NCBI GenBank assembly: GCA_900455155.1
Contig: UGUC01000001.1
Coordinates: 546,049 to 610,048, forward strand
Source of the DNA: Providencia stuartii
GTDB taxonomy: Bacteria; Pseudomonadota; Gammaproteobacteria; Enterobacterales; Enterobacteriaceae
DNA length: 64,000 bases
Direction: 5' to 3'
A program made the position numbers and the translations under genes. Each line of letters opens with the position of its first letter. The first letter of the stretch is position 1. This document shows positions 30,079 to 40,550 of the stretch, in pieces. The notes under the pieces were generated by a model, which saw only the letters and a program-made list of their open reading frames with translations, was not told the origin of the DNA and did no database searches.

Positions 30079-30520
30079 TTTCTCACTCACTCAATCAATA
30101 AACGCTTGAGCCAAAACGGCTCAGTTGCGCTTTGGCTTTGAGAAAGCCAGTGAATATTTATTTTTTATCGTGTGGGTAGTAGGCGCCTCTGTTTACTTTT
30201 AACTCGCAAGGTTAAGCTTCTATGTTACATAAATGCTATGATATGCACTTAATTTTTGTTTCGAAGTAAGACAACACCCGCTATAGTGAGCCTCTGCTTC
30301 TGCGGCAATCCGTTTTATAGACTAAAATTGTGTAAGCTGGATCACAATAAACAAGCAAAGCTTGATAGAAAGCAGGTATAGATAGGTTCCTTTGTCTTAT
30401 TATAACGCTAGGTGAATCAATTCAGCATGAGTTGTTTATAACAGAATGTACGTTAGAAAAGTACGATATCATTGTGTTTTTCATTGATTTGCAATTTATA
30501 TTCATTAATCAGAGGTCATC
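30079..30520. other. Region upstream of pfkA
   Basis: This 440-base AT-rich gap contains the pfkA promoter region and the Cra-like site at 30413. No ORF is supported. Confidence 0.4.
30413..30424 (+). promoter_or_regulatory. Putative Cra (FruR) operator upstream of pfkA
   Basis: TGAATCAATTCA is a near-perfect palindrome that fits the Cra half-site pattern TGAA-(A/T)C. It lies about 100 bases before the pfkA ATG. Cra represses pfkA in E. coli. The assignment is by consensus only. Confidence 0.45.
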
Positions 30521-31498
30521 ATGGTCAAACAGATTAAAAGAATTGGGGTACTAACAAGTGGTGGTGATGCACCGGGTATGAACGCTGCAATCCGTGGTGT
30601 TGTACGTGCTGCATTGAGCGAAGGTTTAGAAGTCATGGGTATTTATGATGGGTATCTAGGCTTATATGAAAACCGTATGAAACAGCTAGATCGCTATAGT
30701 GTTTCTGACATGATTAACCGCGGTGGCACCTTCCTTGGCTCGGCTCGTTTCCCTCAATTCCGCGATGAAAAAGTTCGTGCTGTTGCCATTGATAATCTGA
30801 AAAAAAATCATATTGATGCGCTGGTGGTGATTGGTGGTGATGGCTCTTACCTAGGGGCAAAATCACTGACAGAGGCAGGTTTCCCCTGTATTGGTTTGCC
30901 GGGAACCATCGATAATGATGTGGCGGGAACGGACTATACCATTGGTTATTTCACCGCACTTGAAACGGTAGTGGAAGCGATTGACCGTCTGCGTGACACC
31001 TCGACGTCTCATAAACGTATTTCAATTGTTGAAGTTATGGGGCGCTATTGTGGCGATCTGACGCTTTCGGCTGCGATTGCCGGTGGTTGTGAGTTTATCG
31101 TTCTGCCTGAAAATGAAATGTCATTTGACCGTGAAGAGCTGTTATCTGAGATAAAACAAGGCATTGAGAAAGGTAAACGCCATGCCATTGTGGCAATCAC
31201 TGAGCATGTTTGCGATGTTGATGAGCTAGCGAAATATATTGAAGCGGAAACGCATCATGAAACACGCGCAACGGTATTGGGGCATATTCAGCGTGGTGGC
31301 TCGCCAGTGGCTTATGACCGTATTCTCGCATCGCGCATGGGAGCCTACTCTATTCAGCTATTATTAGAAGGTTACGGCGGTCGTTGTGTCGGTATTCAAA
31401 ATGAAAAACTGGTTCACCACGATATCATTGATGCTGTAATGAATATGAAGCGTGTATTTAAGAAAGAGTGGTACGACACAGCGAAAAAACTGTATTAA
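30521..31498 (+). CDS. pfkA: 6-phosphofructokinase 1
   Basis: PfkA phosphorylates fructose 6-phosphate with ATP, the committed step of glycolysis, as a cytosolic tetramer. The 325-aa frame is intact (E. coli 320 aa). Visible are the ATP-site motif [15 protein letters not shown], the [11 protein letters not shown] loop, the catalytic [16 protein letters not shown] with Asp near 127, [10 protein letters not shown], and the [14 protein letters not shown] effector/substrate motif. A Shine-Dalgarno (AGAGG) precedes the ATG at 30521. sbp follows, as in E. coli. Confidence 0.97.
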   Translation: MVKQIKRIGVLTSGGDAPGMNAAIRGVVRAALSEGLEVMGIYDGYLGLYENRMKQLDRYSVSDMINRGGTFLGSARFPQFRDEKVRAVAIDNLKKNHIDALVVIGGDGSYLGAKSLTEAGFPCIGLPGTIDNDVAGTDYTIGYFTALETVVEAIDRLRDTSTSHKRISIVEVMGRYCGDLTLSAAIAGGCEFIVLPENEMSFDREELLSEIKQGIEKGKRHAIVAITEHVCDVDELAKYIEAETHHETRATVLGHIQRGGSPVAYDRILASRMGAYSIQLLLEGYGGRCVGIQNEKLVHHDIIDAVMNMKRVFKKEWYDTAKKLY

Positions 31499-31684
31499 TC
31501 TCTACCTCTACGATTGCAAATCTCACCTGTGCGGTGCCGTTTCAGTGCCGTGCAGGTTTGATCTCTCCGCCTGATCTTTCTGTCTTATATTCTTTTGTTG
31601 CATAATTTGTCATTTTTAATTATTTCATGTTATTGATGAGATCTGTCAGCCTTCCTTAACAATTGATTGATGAGGAATGGAAGA

Positions 31685-32686
31685 ATGGCGAGTAAATGGC
31701 AGGTAACAACCACATTATTATTAGCGCTCACAGCAAGCGCATGGGCAAAAGACATCCAATTATTAAACGTTTCTTATGATCCCACTCGAGAATTCTATCA
31801 GCAATATAACCAAGCCTTTAGTCAGTATTGGAAAGAAAAAACCGGGGATACGGTAACTATCCGTCAGTCTCATGGCGGGTCAGGAAAGCAGGCCACTTCT
31901 GTTATTAATGGCTTAGAAGCGGATGTTGTGACGCTGGCTTTAGCCTACGATGTGGATGCGATAGCGAAGAGTGGACGTATTGATAAGAATTGGATCACTC
32001 GTTTACCCGATAATTCCGCACCTTATACCTCAACGATTGTTTTTCTTGTGCGTAAAGGAAACCCTAAAAATATCCAAGATTGGGATGATTTGATCCGTAA
32101 AGATGTTGCGATTGTCACGCCAAATCCTAAAACGTCAGGTGGTGCACGCTGGAATTACCTCGGTGCTTGGGGGTATGCATTAGAAAAAAATCATCATGAC
32201 CCAGAGAAAGCCAAGCAATTTGTTAAACAGCTTTATCAAAATGTTGAGGTACTAGATTCAGGTGCTCGCGGGGCGACAAATAGCTTTGTTGAGCGGGGAA
32301 TTGGGGATGTGTTGATTGCATGGGAAAACGAAGCGTTATTAGCGATTAATGAGCTTGGTGAAAATGGCCAATTTGAAATTGTGACGCCAAGTATCTCAAT
32401 TTTAGCAGAGCCAACAGTGGCCGTCGTTGATAAAACCGTTGATAAGCGCGGGCGTAGAGAAGTGGCTCAAGCCTATTTAGAATATTTATATTCGCCTGAA
32501 GGGCAAGAGATTGCCGCGAAAAATTACTATCGACCACGTAATGAGGAAGTGGCTCAGAAATATCAGCAGCGCTTTCCGAAGTTGAAATTATTTACAGTGG
32601 ACGATTTGTTTGGCGGTTGGGAAAAAGCTCAAACAACGCATTTCTCTAACGGCGGCGTATTTGATGAAATAAGCCGTCGCGATTAG
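31685..32686 (+). CDS. sbp: Sulfate-binding periplasmic protein Sbp
   Basis: Sbp binds sulfate in the periplasm and delivers it to the CysTWA transporter. The chosen start gives [22 protein letters not shown], a typical signal peptide with cleavage at AWA-KD. Starts 15-18 bases upstream would only lengthen the leader. The mature protein is colinear with E. coli Sbp: [79 protein letters not shown] and [16 protein letters not shown]. Length is 333 aa (E. coli 329 aa). CysB/Cbl control is expected from the family but no site was identified. Confidence 0.96.
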   Translation: MASKWQVTTTLLLALTASAWAKDIQLLNVSYDPTREFYQQYNQAFSQYWKEKTGDTVTIRQSHGGSGKQATSVINGLEADVVTLALAYDVDAIAKSGRIDKNWITRLPDNSAPYTSTIVFLVRKGNPKNIQDWDDLIRKDVAIVTPNPKTSGGARWNYLGAWGYALEKNHHDPEKAKQFVKQLYQNVEVLDSGARGATNSFVERGIGDVLIAWENEALLAINELGENGQFEIVTPSISILAEPTVAVVDKTVDKRGRREVAQAYLEYLYSPEGQEIAAKNYYRPRNEEVAQKYQQRFPKLKLFTVDDLFGGWEKAQTTHFSNGGVFDEISRRD

Positions 32687-32727
32687 TTGGTTTAGGTTTT
32701 AAGCTGAGTTATTGTAAATAAATCCAT

Positions 32728-32768
32728 TGCCTTAAGTGAAATAAAATGCGTTAATTAACTTAAGGCAA
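32728..32768 (+). terminator. Hairpin after sbp
   Basis: TTGCCTTAAGT and ACTTAAGGCAA form an eleven-pair stem around an AT-rich loop of about 20 bases, 40 bases past the sbp stop. There is no T tract after it, so it may act as an mRNA-stabilising element or weak terminator. Confidence 0.55.
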
Positions 32769-32973
32769 ATTAATGGAAAACCAAGAACGTGTCATCACGG
32801 CGGGCATCATCGACTTTCCCTAAATGGGAATAAACAAGGGCGGATCTCCGCCTGTTGTCCATTTTATCATTCACAAGATAATCAATATCAAAAAGACCGC
32901 ACTGCTGAATTTGTGTCTATCTAACCGGATATTCGATCTTACTTAGGCAAAATATTACCCATGTCGAAAAACT
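32769..32973. other. Gap between sbp and the small membrane protein
   Basis: The stretch holds a short open frame from an ATG near 32773 (MENQERVITAGIIDFP, then TAA) and scattered protein-like fragments, none of which I can assign. It may be the remains of a lost gene. Confidence 0.25.
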
Positions 32974-33489
32974 ATGCTGACATTACTACGCCAATTATTT
33001 CTGAAAAATAATCAGTATTCCGCGCTTATTTCTTACATCTCTCTTTGTGTGGGGGTGATTTTTTATTATCTGACAGTCATTCTTCAAGTTTTTAGGACGC
33101 TATACACTGAACAGAACGGCTTTTATGAAGTCACATACGCGTTTTTTAAAGTCGTGAATTTTGCCTTGCTCGCCTATGTAATTATACTGGCGCCGGTATA
33201 TTACTATTACCTTAAAACGCGAATTCATTTTTTTTATCGCGTGTTACTGTATTTTATATTACCGTGTTTTATAACTTCTGTTATTTGGTATTTTCGTTTG
33301 TACTCTCTATCGCCTAAATCATATAACTCCCCAGAGTTATCACTTGCATTCGTTGAGCACATTATATTTTTTTGTTACATACAAGGCCTGTCGATTGTCA
33401 TGACTGTACCTGCAATCATGACAGATTGCGTGCTGAGTATACTCAGAAAAATAATCGCTCTAATTTATGGGGCGTTTTCTTCAAAATAA
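32974..33489 (+). CDS. Small four-helix membrane protein, unknown function
   Basis: This intact 171-aa frame has four strongly hydrophobic segments at about residues 18-41, 56-77, 86-108 and 128-152. Charged residues cluster at the ends (MLTLLRQLFLKNNQ at the N terminus, ILRKIIALIYGAFSSK at the C terminus). I recognise no family. The composition (Phe, Tyr, Ile rich) and isolated position between sbp and the porin locus suggest an accessory gene. The start is the first ATG/CTG region of the frame; no strong ribosome binding site was seen, so the N terminus is uncertain. Confidence 0.55.
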   Translation: MLTLLRQLFLKNNQYSALISYISLCVGVIFYYLTVILQVFRTLYTEQNGFYEVTYAFFKVVNFALLAYVIILAPVYYYYLKTRIHFFYRVLLYFILPCFITSVIWYFRLYSLSPKSYNSPELSLAFVEHIIFFCYIQGLSIVMTVPAIMTDCVLSILRKIIALIYGAFSSK

Positions 33490-33612
33490 AAAATCGCATA
33501 CTCTTAGCGCTATATCCTGACGAGCATTCATCGCATTGAGGATTTTAAGCGAAACTTATATCTGTTGAACAATACTCGTCGCGGATACCCAAAAAAGCTT
33601 TTTATAGTGAGA

Positions 33613-33650
33613 GTGACTGACTTGTGAGGGAGAAGTCAGTCACCGTTTTT
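33613..33650. terminator. Terminator between convergent genes
   Basis: GTGACTGACTT (33613-33623) and AAGTCAGTCAC (33633-33643) form a perfect eleven-pair stem followed by CG and six T on the plus strand. It serves the membrane-protein gene and probably the porin gene ending at 33655. Confidence 0.85.
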
Positions 33651-33654
33651 TAGC

Positions 33655-34611
33655 TTATTGCCATACGTATTTGACACCCAGTTGGCCTAGGTAGAATGTC
33701 TGGCGGTTGTTGCTGCCAGAGGTGATCCCCGCCCCTTTTGGGTTTTCCCATGTACTTGGCTCAACGGCAAATCCGCCCCATAGCGTCAGTTTTGGGGTCA
33801 AATTATAGAAAACTTGGGTGCCGACACGATAGCCATCTTTCACTTTCTGGGTCGTGCGCTGGTTACTATCATAGTTGTGCTCGTTCAGGTAATAGCGGAA
33901 GTACGGCATGATGCTCCAATCCTGATTCAAGGTCACTGGGAAGTAGCCGCGGATCTGGTTTTGTTCCCATGTTTTATTGAAGTCTTTATCCCACGTCCAG
34001 TCGGTATACATGTACAGTTTGGCGGTGGCGGAATCATTGATCTTATAAACAATACCGTGCTCAGATTCCCATTCATAACTATTGGGCGCATGGAAGTTGT
34101 CATAATGATAAAAGGCATCCCAGAAATTAAATGCCCATTTGTCGTTAAAGTGATAAGTACCACTAGGCATCAACCAAAAGAGTGTATTCGATGGGCGAGC
34201 CATAGTACCTGGTGCGGAATCATTAGACTCTTTACGGTAGGTTACGTTTAAGTTGAATTGGCCTACATCGCTAGAATACATTTTTCGTGTCGCACCGATT
34301 TGAGTACGGTTACGAATAAATGAGTCTTTTGAGGTTGAAAAGTTGTGGTTGTAGCTTCTTAATGACTCTTTGTGCTCAAGAAAAAAGCTCCATTTAGATT
34401 CAGGGTTTGACAGAAACAGTTGGCCGATCATGGTGGTTTTGTCGTAGACCTTACCGCCGCTGGTATTATGGTGCCCTTCAAATTTCTCCAGCTCCATATA
34501 GACATTGGAGGTAATGCGCCAGTAGTCATTATTCACCGTCTCAACAGCTAATGCAGACGTTGTTAGTGTTGTGGTGGCGAGAAAGAGTAAACCATTCAAA
34601 GATGTTTTCAT
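33655..34611 (-). CDS. OmpG-like outer-membrane porin (first copy)
   Basis: This 318-aa beta-barrel protein has a signal peptide (MKTSLNGLLFLATTTLTTSA, cleavage near ALA-VE). The mature part has alternating aromatic strands such as NDYWRITSNVYMELEKFEG, WSFFLEHKESLRSYNHNFS, WAFNFWDAFYHYDNFH, YEWESEHGIVYKI and WSIMPYFRYYL. It ends LGQLGVKYVWQ with an aromatic C-terminal strand. Length and strand pattern fit the monomeric OmpG family (14 strands, about 300 aa), which lets oligosaccharides through. It lies downstream of the GH3 gene on the same strand and is a close paralogue of the protein at 37041-37995. Confidence 0.78.
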   Translation of the reverse strand: MKTSLNGLLFLATTTLTTSALAVETVNNDYWRITSNVYMELEKFEGHHNTSGGKVYDKTTMIGQLFLSNPESKWSFFLEHKESLRSYNHNFSTSKDSFIRNRTQIGATRKMYSSDVGQFNLNVTYRKESNDSAPGTMARPSNTLFWLMPSGTYHFNDKWAFNFWDAFYHYDNFHAPNSYEWESEHGIVYKINDSATAKLYMYTDWTWDKDFNKTWEQNQIRGYFPVTLNQDWSIMPYFRYYLNEHNYDSNQRTTQKVKDGYRVGTQVFYNLTPKLTLWGGFAVEPSTWENPKGAGITSGSNNRQTFYLGQLGVKYVWQ

Positions 34612-34678
34612 GATGATCCTTTAATTTTTAATTATTGTTTATGAAATAGCAGTGTCAGTTTATTTAGGGTGTAGCAAC

Positions 34679-34711
34679 CAGCCCTTGATATCGCTTTGGA
34701 TATCAAGGCTG
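34679..34711 (-). terminator. Hairpin between the GH3 gene and the first porin gene
   Basis: CAGCCCTTGATATC and GATATCAAGGCTG pair over 13 positions with one bulge around a six-base loop. No T tract follows on the minus strand. It may partly attenuate read-through or protect the upstream mRNA. Confidence 0.5.
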
Positions 34712-34736
34712 GGAAGAACCTTGTTTAGAAAATAAA

Positions 34737-36617
34737 TTAGTGAGTCGTGTTGTAGGTTTCACCGTGACCATAAGGGAACAGAATTCTGTTACCTTGTGGA
34801 TTTTTGATGTTAACGGGTAATAGCCCTTTTGGTGGATTTAGAGGTTGTGCCTGTGGATTTGCAAATAGCGTACGTAATCCACTACGAATGTTGGTTTCCA
34901 GTGAATTACGGTTGTTATTGGTGATATCAAACCCTGTAATACCGTAGATAGCGATATTCGCTTTGACGCCTTTTAGGTAAGCGATGTCATATGGGTTACG
35001 TGATGAAATAACGACAACCGGAATATTCGCTTTGTTAGCTTCATCAATCACCAACTGTGCATTAGCAGGGTTATCTTTTAGGTTATACGTCGTCAGTAAT
35101 ACGAGATCTTGGCCTTTTAAAAGCGATTGAACCTCTTTTGCGCTAAGCGTATTTTCAGCCAGTTTGATCATTGCAGTTTGGCTCTCAATCGCGACACCCG
35201 TTTCATTAGCAATATCATTTAAGTGCTTTTGAATTAATGTGTTACGTGGGTTTTCATCAGAAATCACCAGAATGCGATTTTGTGGTTTGAGAACATAAGG
35301 TAGAATATTATCGTTTTTAATCAGTGTGATAGCTTGCTCGGAAACCATATTTTCTAAGTCTTTATGGCTCTTTGAGGCGACAACAAGTTGAGCATTGTTT
35401 AAATCAACAGGCTGTGCGGTGATCTCCTGCTGTAACTTTTTCAGCACGACACGTTTTGCCGACTCATCAATCCGTTTCCTTAACTCAGGATTTTTCTTGG
35501 CTTCGCTCTCAAGGTGGCGATACATATTGTCTAAGCGTGTTACCGCTTCGCTATCCCACATTTTGATTGGCATAAGGATAATATCGGAGCCTGCTAACAG
35601 TGACGTTTCCACAGCCCAGTTCATATCAAAGTTATCAGCGATTGCTCCCATATCCATAGCATCGGTGATGATAAGACCGTTGTATTTGAGTTCATCACGT
35701 AAAACACCGTGCAGGATCGGCTTGGAAAGCGTGGCAGGAGTGCCAACCTCTTTTCCTGATAATGTTTTGATTTTGTTGTTATCTAATGCAGGCACAATAA
35801 TGTGTGCTGTCATTACCGCATCAGCACCATGACTCAGCGCATATTGGAACGGCGGTAATTCTGTGGAGCGCCAAGCTTTAGCATCGGAATTCACTACGGG
35901 TAAGTCGACATGAGAGTCAGAGGAAACATTACCGTGTCCGGGGAAGTGTTTCAGTGAGGTCAATAAATTATATTTGTGGATCCCTTTGATGTAATTGGTT
36001 GATAGCGCTTCAACAAGCTCTTTGTTGTCGGAGTAAGAGCGGACACCAATGACAGGGTTGTTTTGGTTGTTATTGACATCAACAACGGGGCCAAAATTGA
36101 TATTAAAGCCAAGGCTAGATAATTCATAGCCATGGATCATACCCGTCAATTCCGCTAGAGCTGGGTTACGTGTTGCCCCTAATGCCATATTGCCAGGCAT
36201 TTCGGTGCCGACACGGAGGCGAGTCACATAGCCGCCTTCTTGGTCAGTACCAATAAAGAGTGGCAAATTACTCCGTGAGGCTTGTAGTTGATTAATTAAT
36301 TCAACGGTTTGTGGGGTATCAATAAGGTTTTCACGGAATAAAATAACAGAGCCTAAATGGTATTGATTAATGACCTTAGCGACTTCGTCATTCATCGCTA
36401 GAAATGGTGCAGGCTCGCCTTTGCTGTCTTTATTCCAATAACGGAAATCCAACATAAAAAGTTGGCCGATTTTTTCAGCTTCAGACATGTTTTTCACAAT
36501 TTCATCAGCCGATTTTTGTTTATCTTTCCACAATTCGTTGAGTTGTGTTTGCGAAAGGGGGTCGGCTAACGACATTGCGCTGAGTAAGCACAGAGAAAGT
36601 AGAGTCAGATTTTTCAT
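34737..36617 (-). CDS. Secreted family 3 glycoside hydrolase (beta-N-acetylhexosaminidase type)
   Basis: This 626-aa protein has an N-terminal signal peptide (MKNLTLLSLCLLSAMSLA-DP). The catalytic barrel holds the NagZ-type hallmark KHFPGHGNVSSDSHVDLP (catalytic Asp-His dyad) around residue 225 and the nucleophile loop ITDAMDMGAI near residue 315. FIGTDQEGGYVTRL and NFGPVVDVN are further GH3 signatures. A C-terminal alpha/beta domain (residues about 400-600) is present, as in the longer secreted members, while E. coli NagZ is cytosolic and lacks it. Likely substrates are GlcNAc-containing oligosaccharides such as chito-oligomers or muropeptides. OmpG-like genes stand on both sides. Confidence 0.88.
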   Translation of the reverse strand: MKNLTLLSLCLLSAMSLADPLSQTQLNELWKDKQKSADEIVKNMSEAEKIGQLFMLDFRYWNKDSKGEPAPFLAMNDEVAKVINQYHLGSVILFRENLIDTPQTVELINQLQASRSNLPLFIGTDQEGGYVTRLRVGTEMPGNMALGATRNPALAELTGMIHGYELSSLGFNINFGPVVDVNNNQNNPVIGVRSYSDNKELVEALSTNYIKGIHKYNLLTSLKHFPGHGNVSSDSHVDLPVVNSDAKAWRSTELPPFQYALSHGADAVMTAHIIVPALDNNKIKTLSGKEVGTPATLSKPILHGVLRDELKYNGLIITDAMDMGAIADNFDMNWAVETSLLAGSDIILMPIKMWDSEAVTRLDNMYRHLESEAKKNPELRKRIDESAKRVVLKKLQQEITAQPVDLNNAQLVVASKSHKDLENMVSEQAITLIKNDNILPYVLKPQNRILVISDENPRNTLIQKHLNDIANETGVAIESQTAMIKLAENTLSAKEVQSLLKGQDLVLLTTYNLKDNPANAQLVIDEANKANIPVVVISSRNPYDIAYLKGVKANIAIYGITGFDITNNNRNSLETNIRSGLRTLFANPQAQPLNPPKGLLPVNIKNPQGNRILFPYGHGETYNTTH

Positions 36618-36971
36618 CGAATCAGTCCTTGGTTATTTTTCGATGAATAATAAGTATCGTAAATTAATTGTAAAGTGAGATTAATCACAGTTAAGACTAT
36701 TCTTATCCGTTATTAAATAAGAATAGTCGATTATTTAATAATTGAGAAGCCTGTAATTATCTCATTGATTTTAAATGGGTAAATTATCTGGAATAATCAG
36801 CGAAATTGTAGAATAATTCCGTTTTGGAATTATTTCTTTATGTGATCTTGACGATAAAGTCGACGAAATAAATTAATCATCTAAATGGTTATCTTACGCT
36901 CTAATTTTATTCTGATTAATATGTTAAGTGTAATTTTATTGTTTTTATTAACGTAAAATAGAGGGTTTAAT
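36618..36971. other. Region upstream of the GH3 gene
   Basis: This AT-rich gap of about 350 bases should hold the promoter of the GH3-porin unit. No gene is visible. AGAATAGT/ACTATTCT-like repeats at about 36698-36728 form a possible operator-like inverted repeat. Confidence 0.35.
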
Positions 36972-37005
36972 AAAAAAGTCGCAGAAAATTTCTGGCGACT
37001 TTTTT
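36972..37005. terminator. Terminator after the second porin gene
   Basis: AAAAAAGTCGC and GCGACTTTTTT form an eleven-pair stem with A and T tracts on both sides, so it can act in either direction. It is placed 36 bases past the stop of the porin gene at 37041. Confidence 0.88.
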
Positions 37006-37040
37006 AAAGTTATAAAATAAGAAGGTGGTACGCTGTTTTA

Positions 37041-37995
37041 TCACTGCCAGCTATATTTGAAGCCAATCTGTCCTAAATAAAAGGTTTGCCTGTTATTGGT
37101 TCCAGAAGTCATATCATCATCTTTTGGGTACTTCCACTGTGTGGGTTCAATAGCAGCACCCCCCCCATAAAGTCAGTTTTGGCGTTAGCTTGTAGGCTAC
37201 CTGCGTACCAATACGATAACCATTTTTTACTTTCTGAGTTAAGTGTTTGCGCTGATCATAACTGCTTTCATTCAGGAAGTAGCGGAAATAGGGGGAAATT
37301 TCCCATTGATCACTCAGCTTAATGGGTAGGTACACCCTGATCTGATCTTGCGAGAAAATGTTCTTGAAATCTTTATCCCAAACTCTATCACTGTATAACG
37401 TCAGTTTTGCCGTAATCGTGTCAGAGTATTTATAGGTGACACCATGTTCAGCTTCCCACTCATAGTTGTTTGACTTTAAAAAGTTACTGTAATAGTAAAA
37501 AGCATCCCAGAAATCGAATGACCATTTCTTATTAAAAGCAAAGCTACCTGCCGGCATTAACCAATATAAGCTGTTGGATGAGCGTGATAGGGTGTTGGGT
37601 GCAGAATCATTGGACTCTTTACGGTAGGTGCCGTTTAGGCTCAATACGGCGTCTGTACTACGATAAAGTTGGCGTGTGGCCCCAATTTGAGTTCGATTGC
37701 GAATATAGGAATCACGAGACGTTGAAAAATTACGCCCATAGTTGCGTAAGGATTCTCGATGTTCTAAATGGAAGCTCCAAAGTGAAGATGGGTTAGTGAG
37801 GCTAAGTTTACCGACCATACTGGTTTTATCGAAAACTTTGTTATCGAAACTATCCCGTTGACCGCGGTACTCTTCAAGTTCCATATAAACATCAGTATCA
37901 ACATGCCAATAATCATTATTTGTTTGAGATACCGCAGTTGCAGGTAGTATTATTGCAGTGCTTAGAATTAAACCTTTTAAATATTCCATAATCAT
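37041..37995 (-). CDS. OmpG-like outer-membrane porin (second copy, one frameshift)
   Basis: This is a paralogue of the porin at 33655-34611, alike along its whole length (NNDYWHVDTDVYMELEEYRG, WSFHLEHRESLRNYGRNFS, IRNRTQIGATRQLYRS, YRKESNDSAPNTLSRSSN). The signal peptide is MEYLKGLILSTAIILPATAV. An extra G in an eight-G run at 37161-37168 ends the frame early at GGCCY; without it the sequence continues GGAAIEPTQWKYP and TFYLGQIGFKYSWQ to a TGA at 37041. Corrected length is 317 aa. The start may be the ATG at 37995 or at 37989. Confidence 0.77.
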
Positions 37996-38414
37996 CCTTA
38001 TAGCGAATGTTTTATTTTATAAACGCCGATGACAATATTTCTTAAATAGGTGGCGACCATTGTTTGTTGATATTAATGAGATGATTAATCTATTTATTTA
38101 AATATCTTTCTCATAAAGATAAATAGATAAAACAATAATCACAAACGAGGCCAATATAATGTTGGGAGATAAGAGGTGTCCAGTATTCTCAAACGGAGGT
38201 ATAACAGGAATAATCAAGTTTATTAGTGAGATGTGTGGTTTTTTATATTGATGATTTGAAGTTTTTTTCTATTGGGAATAAATAAAATATTGAAAGAATA
38301 ATTTGCATTAAGGAATTTCTGTTTTTGTGATCGCATTAAGTTAATATAATCGTTTCAAATATAATTATTTATTATTCCTTAATAGGGGGATTATGTTTTT
38401 AATTATGGCATTAA
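37996..38414. other. AT-rich gap upstream of the second porin gene
   Basis: Between the porin start and the tpiA terminator no coding frame is supported. The region is very AT-rich and must contain the porin promoter. Confidence 0.4.
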
Positions 38415-38446
38415 ATAAAAAAACCGCCAATAAATATTGGCGGTTA
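38415..38446 (-). terminator. Rho-independent terminator after tpiA
   Basis: AACCGCCAATA and TATTGGCGGTT form a near-perfect palindrome (38422-38444), followed on the minus strand by TTTTTTTATT. It lies just past the tpiA stop. Confidence 0.9.
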
Positions 38447-38464
38447 TTATCAATGAAATATAAA

Positions 38465-39421
<957 letters not shown>

Positions 39422-40036
39422 TTAAGGTGCTTCTGTCTTTAGCTTAATCGGTTCAACAGCAAAAGTAAGCACATTATTTTCACTTTTTACTAAAATGTAG
39501 CGCAGTGCACCTAAACGTACTTCGTCTGCATAGGTTGGCTCTTTATTCGCGATGAATGCCTTTAGTGCTTTTGTCAATTCAGGGGTTTTATCTATTGCAA
39601 CGGTTGGATCAAATTGTTGAATAACAGCCACCGCATAGCGTTCCATCAATTGTCGATTGGCTTGAGCCTCATTGTTATCGCGGGTTGGCAGTAGCGTGAT
39701 CTGTAAGCTTTTAATTTTCTCACTTCCACGCTCCAATACGGCGGATGAATAGATATTGGCATTGATCCGAGAAGCCGCTCGTATATAGGGAGCTGAAATG
39801 TCTTGGCTTGCAATCACTTTATATTCATGTAGTGGTAAATTGGGGTTTGTTTGATTAAATTGGTTACGAAACTGTGGGATGGTAAGGTCAAACGAAGGCG
39901 CATCCGGCGCTAAATAAGCGACTTCAAAATCACTATTCGGTAGCGTGGGTACTTTTTGCGCAAATGTCATTTGTGGCAAACCAAGTACAAAAACGGTTAT
40001 CATGACGTGAATTGAATGGAGTGCGTGTTGTTTCAT
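39422..40036 (-). CDS. yiiQ: YiiQ, DUF1454 periplasmic protein
   Basis: This is a conserved enterobacterial protein of unknown function. The 204-aa frame has a signal peptide (MKQHALHSIHVMITVFVLGLPQMTFAQ, cleavage near TFA-QK). The mature part is about 178 aa without further membrane segments and includes FEVAYLAPDAPSFDLTIPQF and LKSLQITLLPTRD-type strands. Its place directly upstream of tpiA and divergent from yiiR equals the E. coli arrangement, which supports the name. Confidence 0.88.
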   Translation of the reverse strand: MKQHALHSIHVMITVFVLGLPQMTFAQKVPTLPNSDFEVAYLAPDAPSFDLTIPQFRNQFNQTNPNLPLHEYKVIASQDISAPYIRAASRINANIYSSAVLERGSEKIKSLQITLLPTRDNNEAQANRQLMERYAVAVIQQFDPTVAIDKTPELTKALKAFIANKEPTYADEVRLGALRYILVKSENNVLTFAVEPIKLKTEAP

Positions 40037-40089
40037 TTGTTTTTGCCACTCATTTTATGGTTTTTAATATTGTATCAGGATCCGGTGTA

Positions 40090-40512
40090 ATGACATTACA
40101 ACAATGGGCTTTCTCCTTCAAAGGTCGTATTGGTCGTCGACCATTTTGGGCAGGTATCGCATCGTATTTTATTTTAATGACAATCATTGTGTTACTGCAA
40201 AATGCATTTGCATTACCTGAAACGGTTGTGATTGTATTACTGGTTTTATTGCTTTATCCGCTAGCTGCAATATTTACTAAGCGTTTGCATGACAGAGGGA
40301 AACCCGGTGGCTGGTTTGCACTGGTGATCCTCGCTTTCGCCCTATTTTCAATGGATGTTAGCCAATTAGCCCCTGTTTGGCAGTGGGGAATTGGGCGCTT
40401 TTTACCGCTGTTAATCGCTATGATTATGTTACTAGACTGTGGTGTTTTTGTAGGGATGGATTCTGAAAATCAGTATGGTGAAAAAACACAATCTGTTGAT
40501 TACCTGTCTTGA
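40090..40512 (+). CDS. yiiR: YiiR, DUF805 inner-membrane protein
   Basis: This 140-aa membrane protein has the DUF805 start MTLQQWAFSFKGRIGRRPFW and motif LYPLAAIFTKRLHDRGKPG, with four hydrophobic helices. Function is unknown. I chose the ATG at 40090 because the DUF805 family begins there; the frame is open 26 codons further upstream but that part would overlap yiiQ and is not conserved. It is divergent from yiiQ with 53 bases between starts. Confidence 0.88.
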   Translation: MTLQQWAFSFKGRIGRRPFWAGIASYFILMTIIVLLQNAFALPETVVIVLLVLLLYPLAAIFTKRLHDRGKPGGWFALVILAFALFSMDVSQLAPVWQWGIGRFLPLLIAMIMLLDCGVFVGMDSENQYGEKTQSVDYLS

Positions 40513-40513
40513 T

Positions 40514-40538
40514 CCCCTCTCTACGGGTGAAAGAGGGG
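40514..40538. terminator. Terminator between convergent yiiR and fpr
   Basis: CCCCTCT (40514-40520) pairs with AGAGGGG (40532-40538) over a loop of eleven bases. It sits immediately after the yiiR TGA and before the fpr stop. T tracts are poor. Confidence 0.55.
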
Positions 40539-40550
40539 GGATTAAAATGG

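Noticed and set aside
33814..34251. 145-aa plus-strand frame over the first porin gene
   Set aside because: Antisense to a protein with signal peptide and beta-barrel pattern; no start signal or family.
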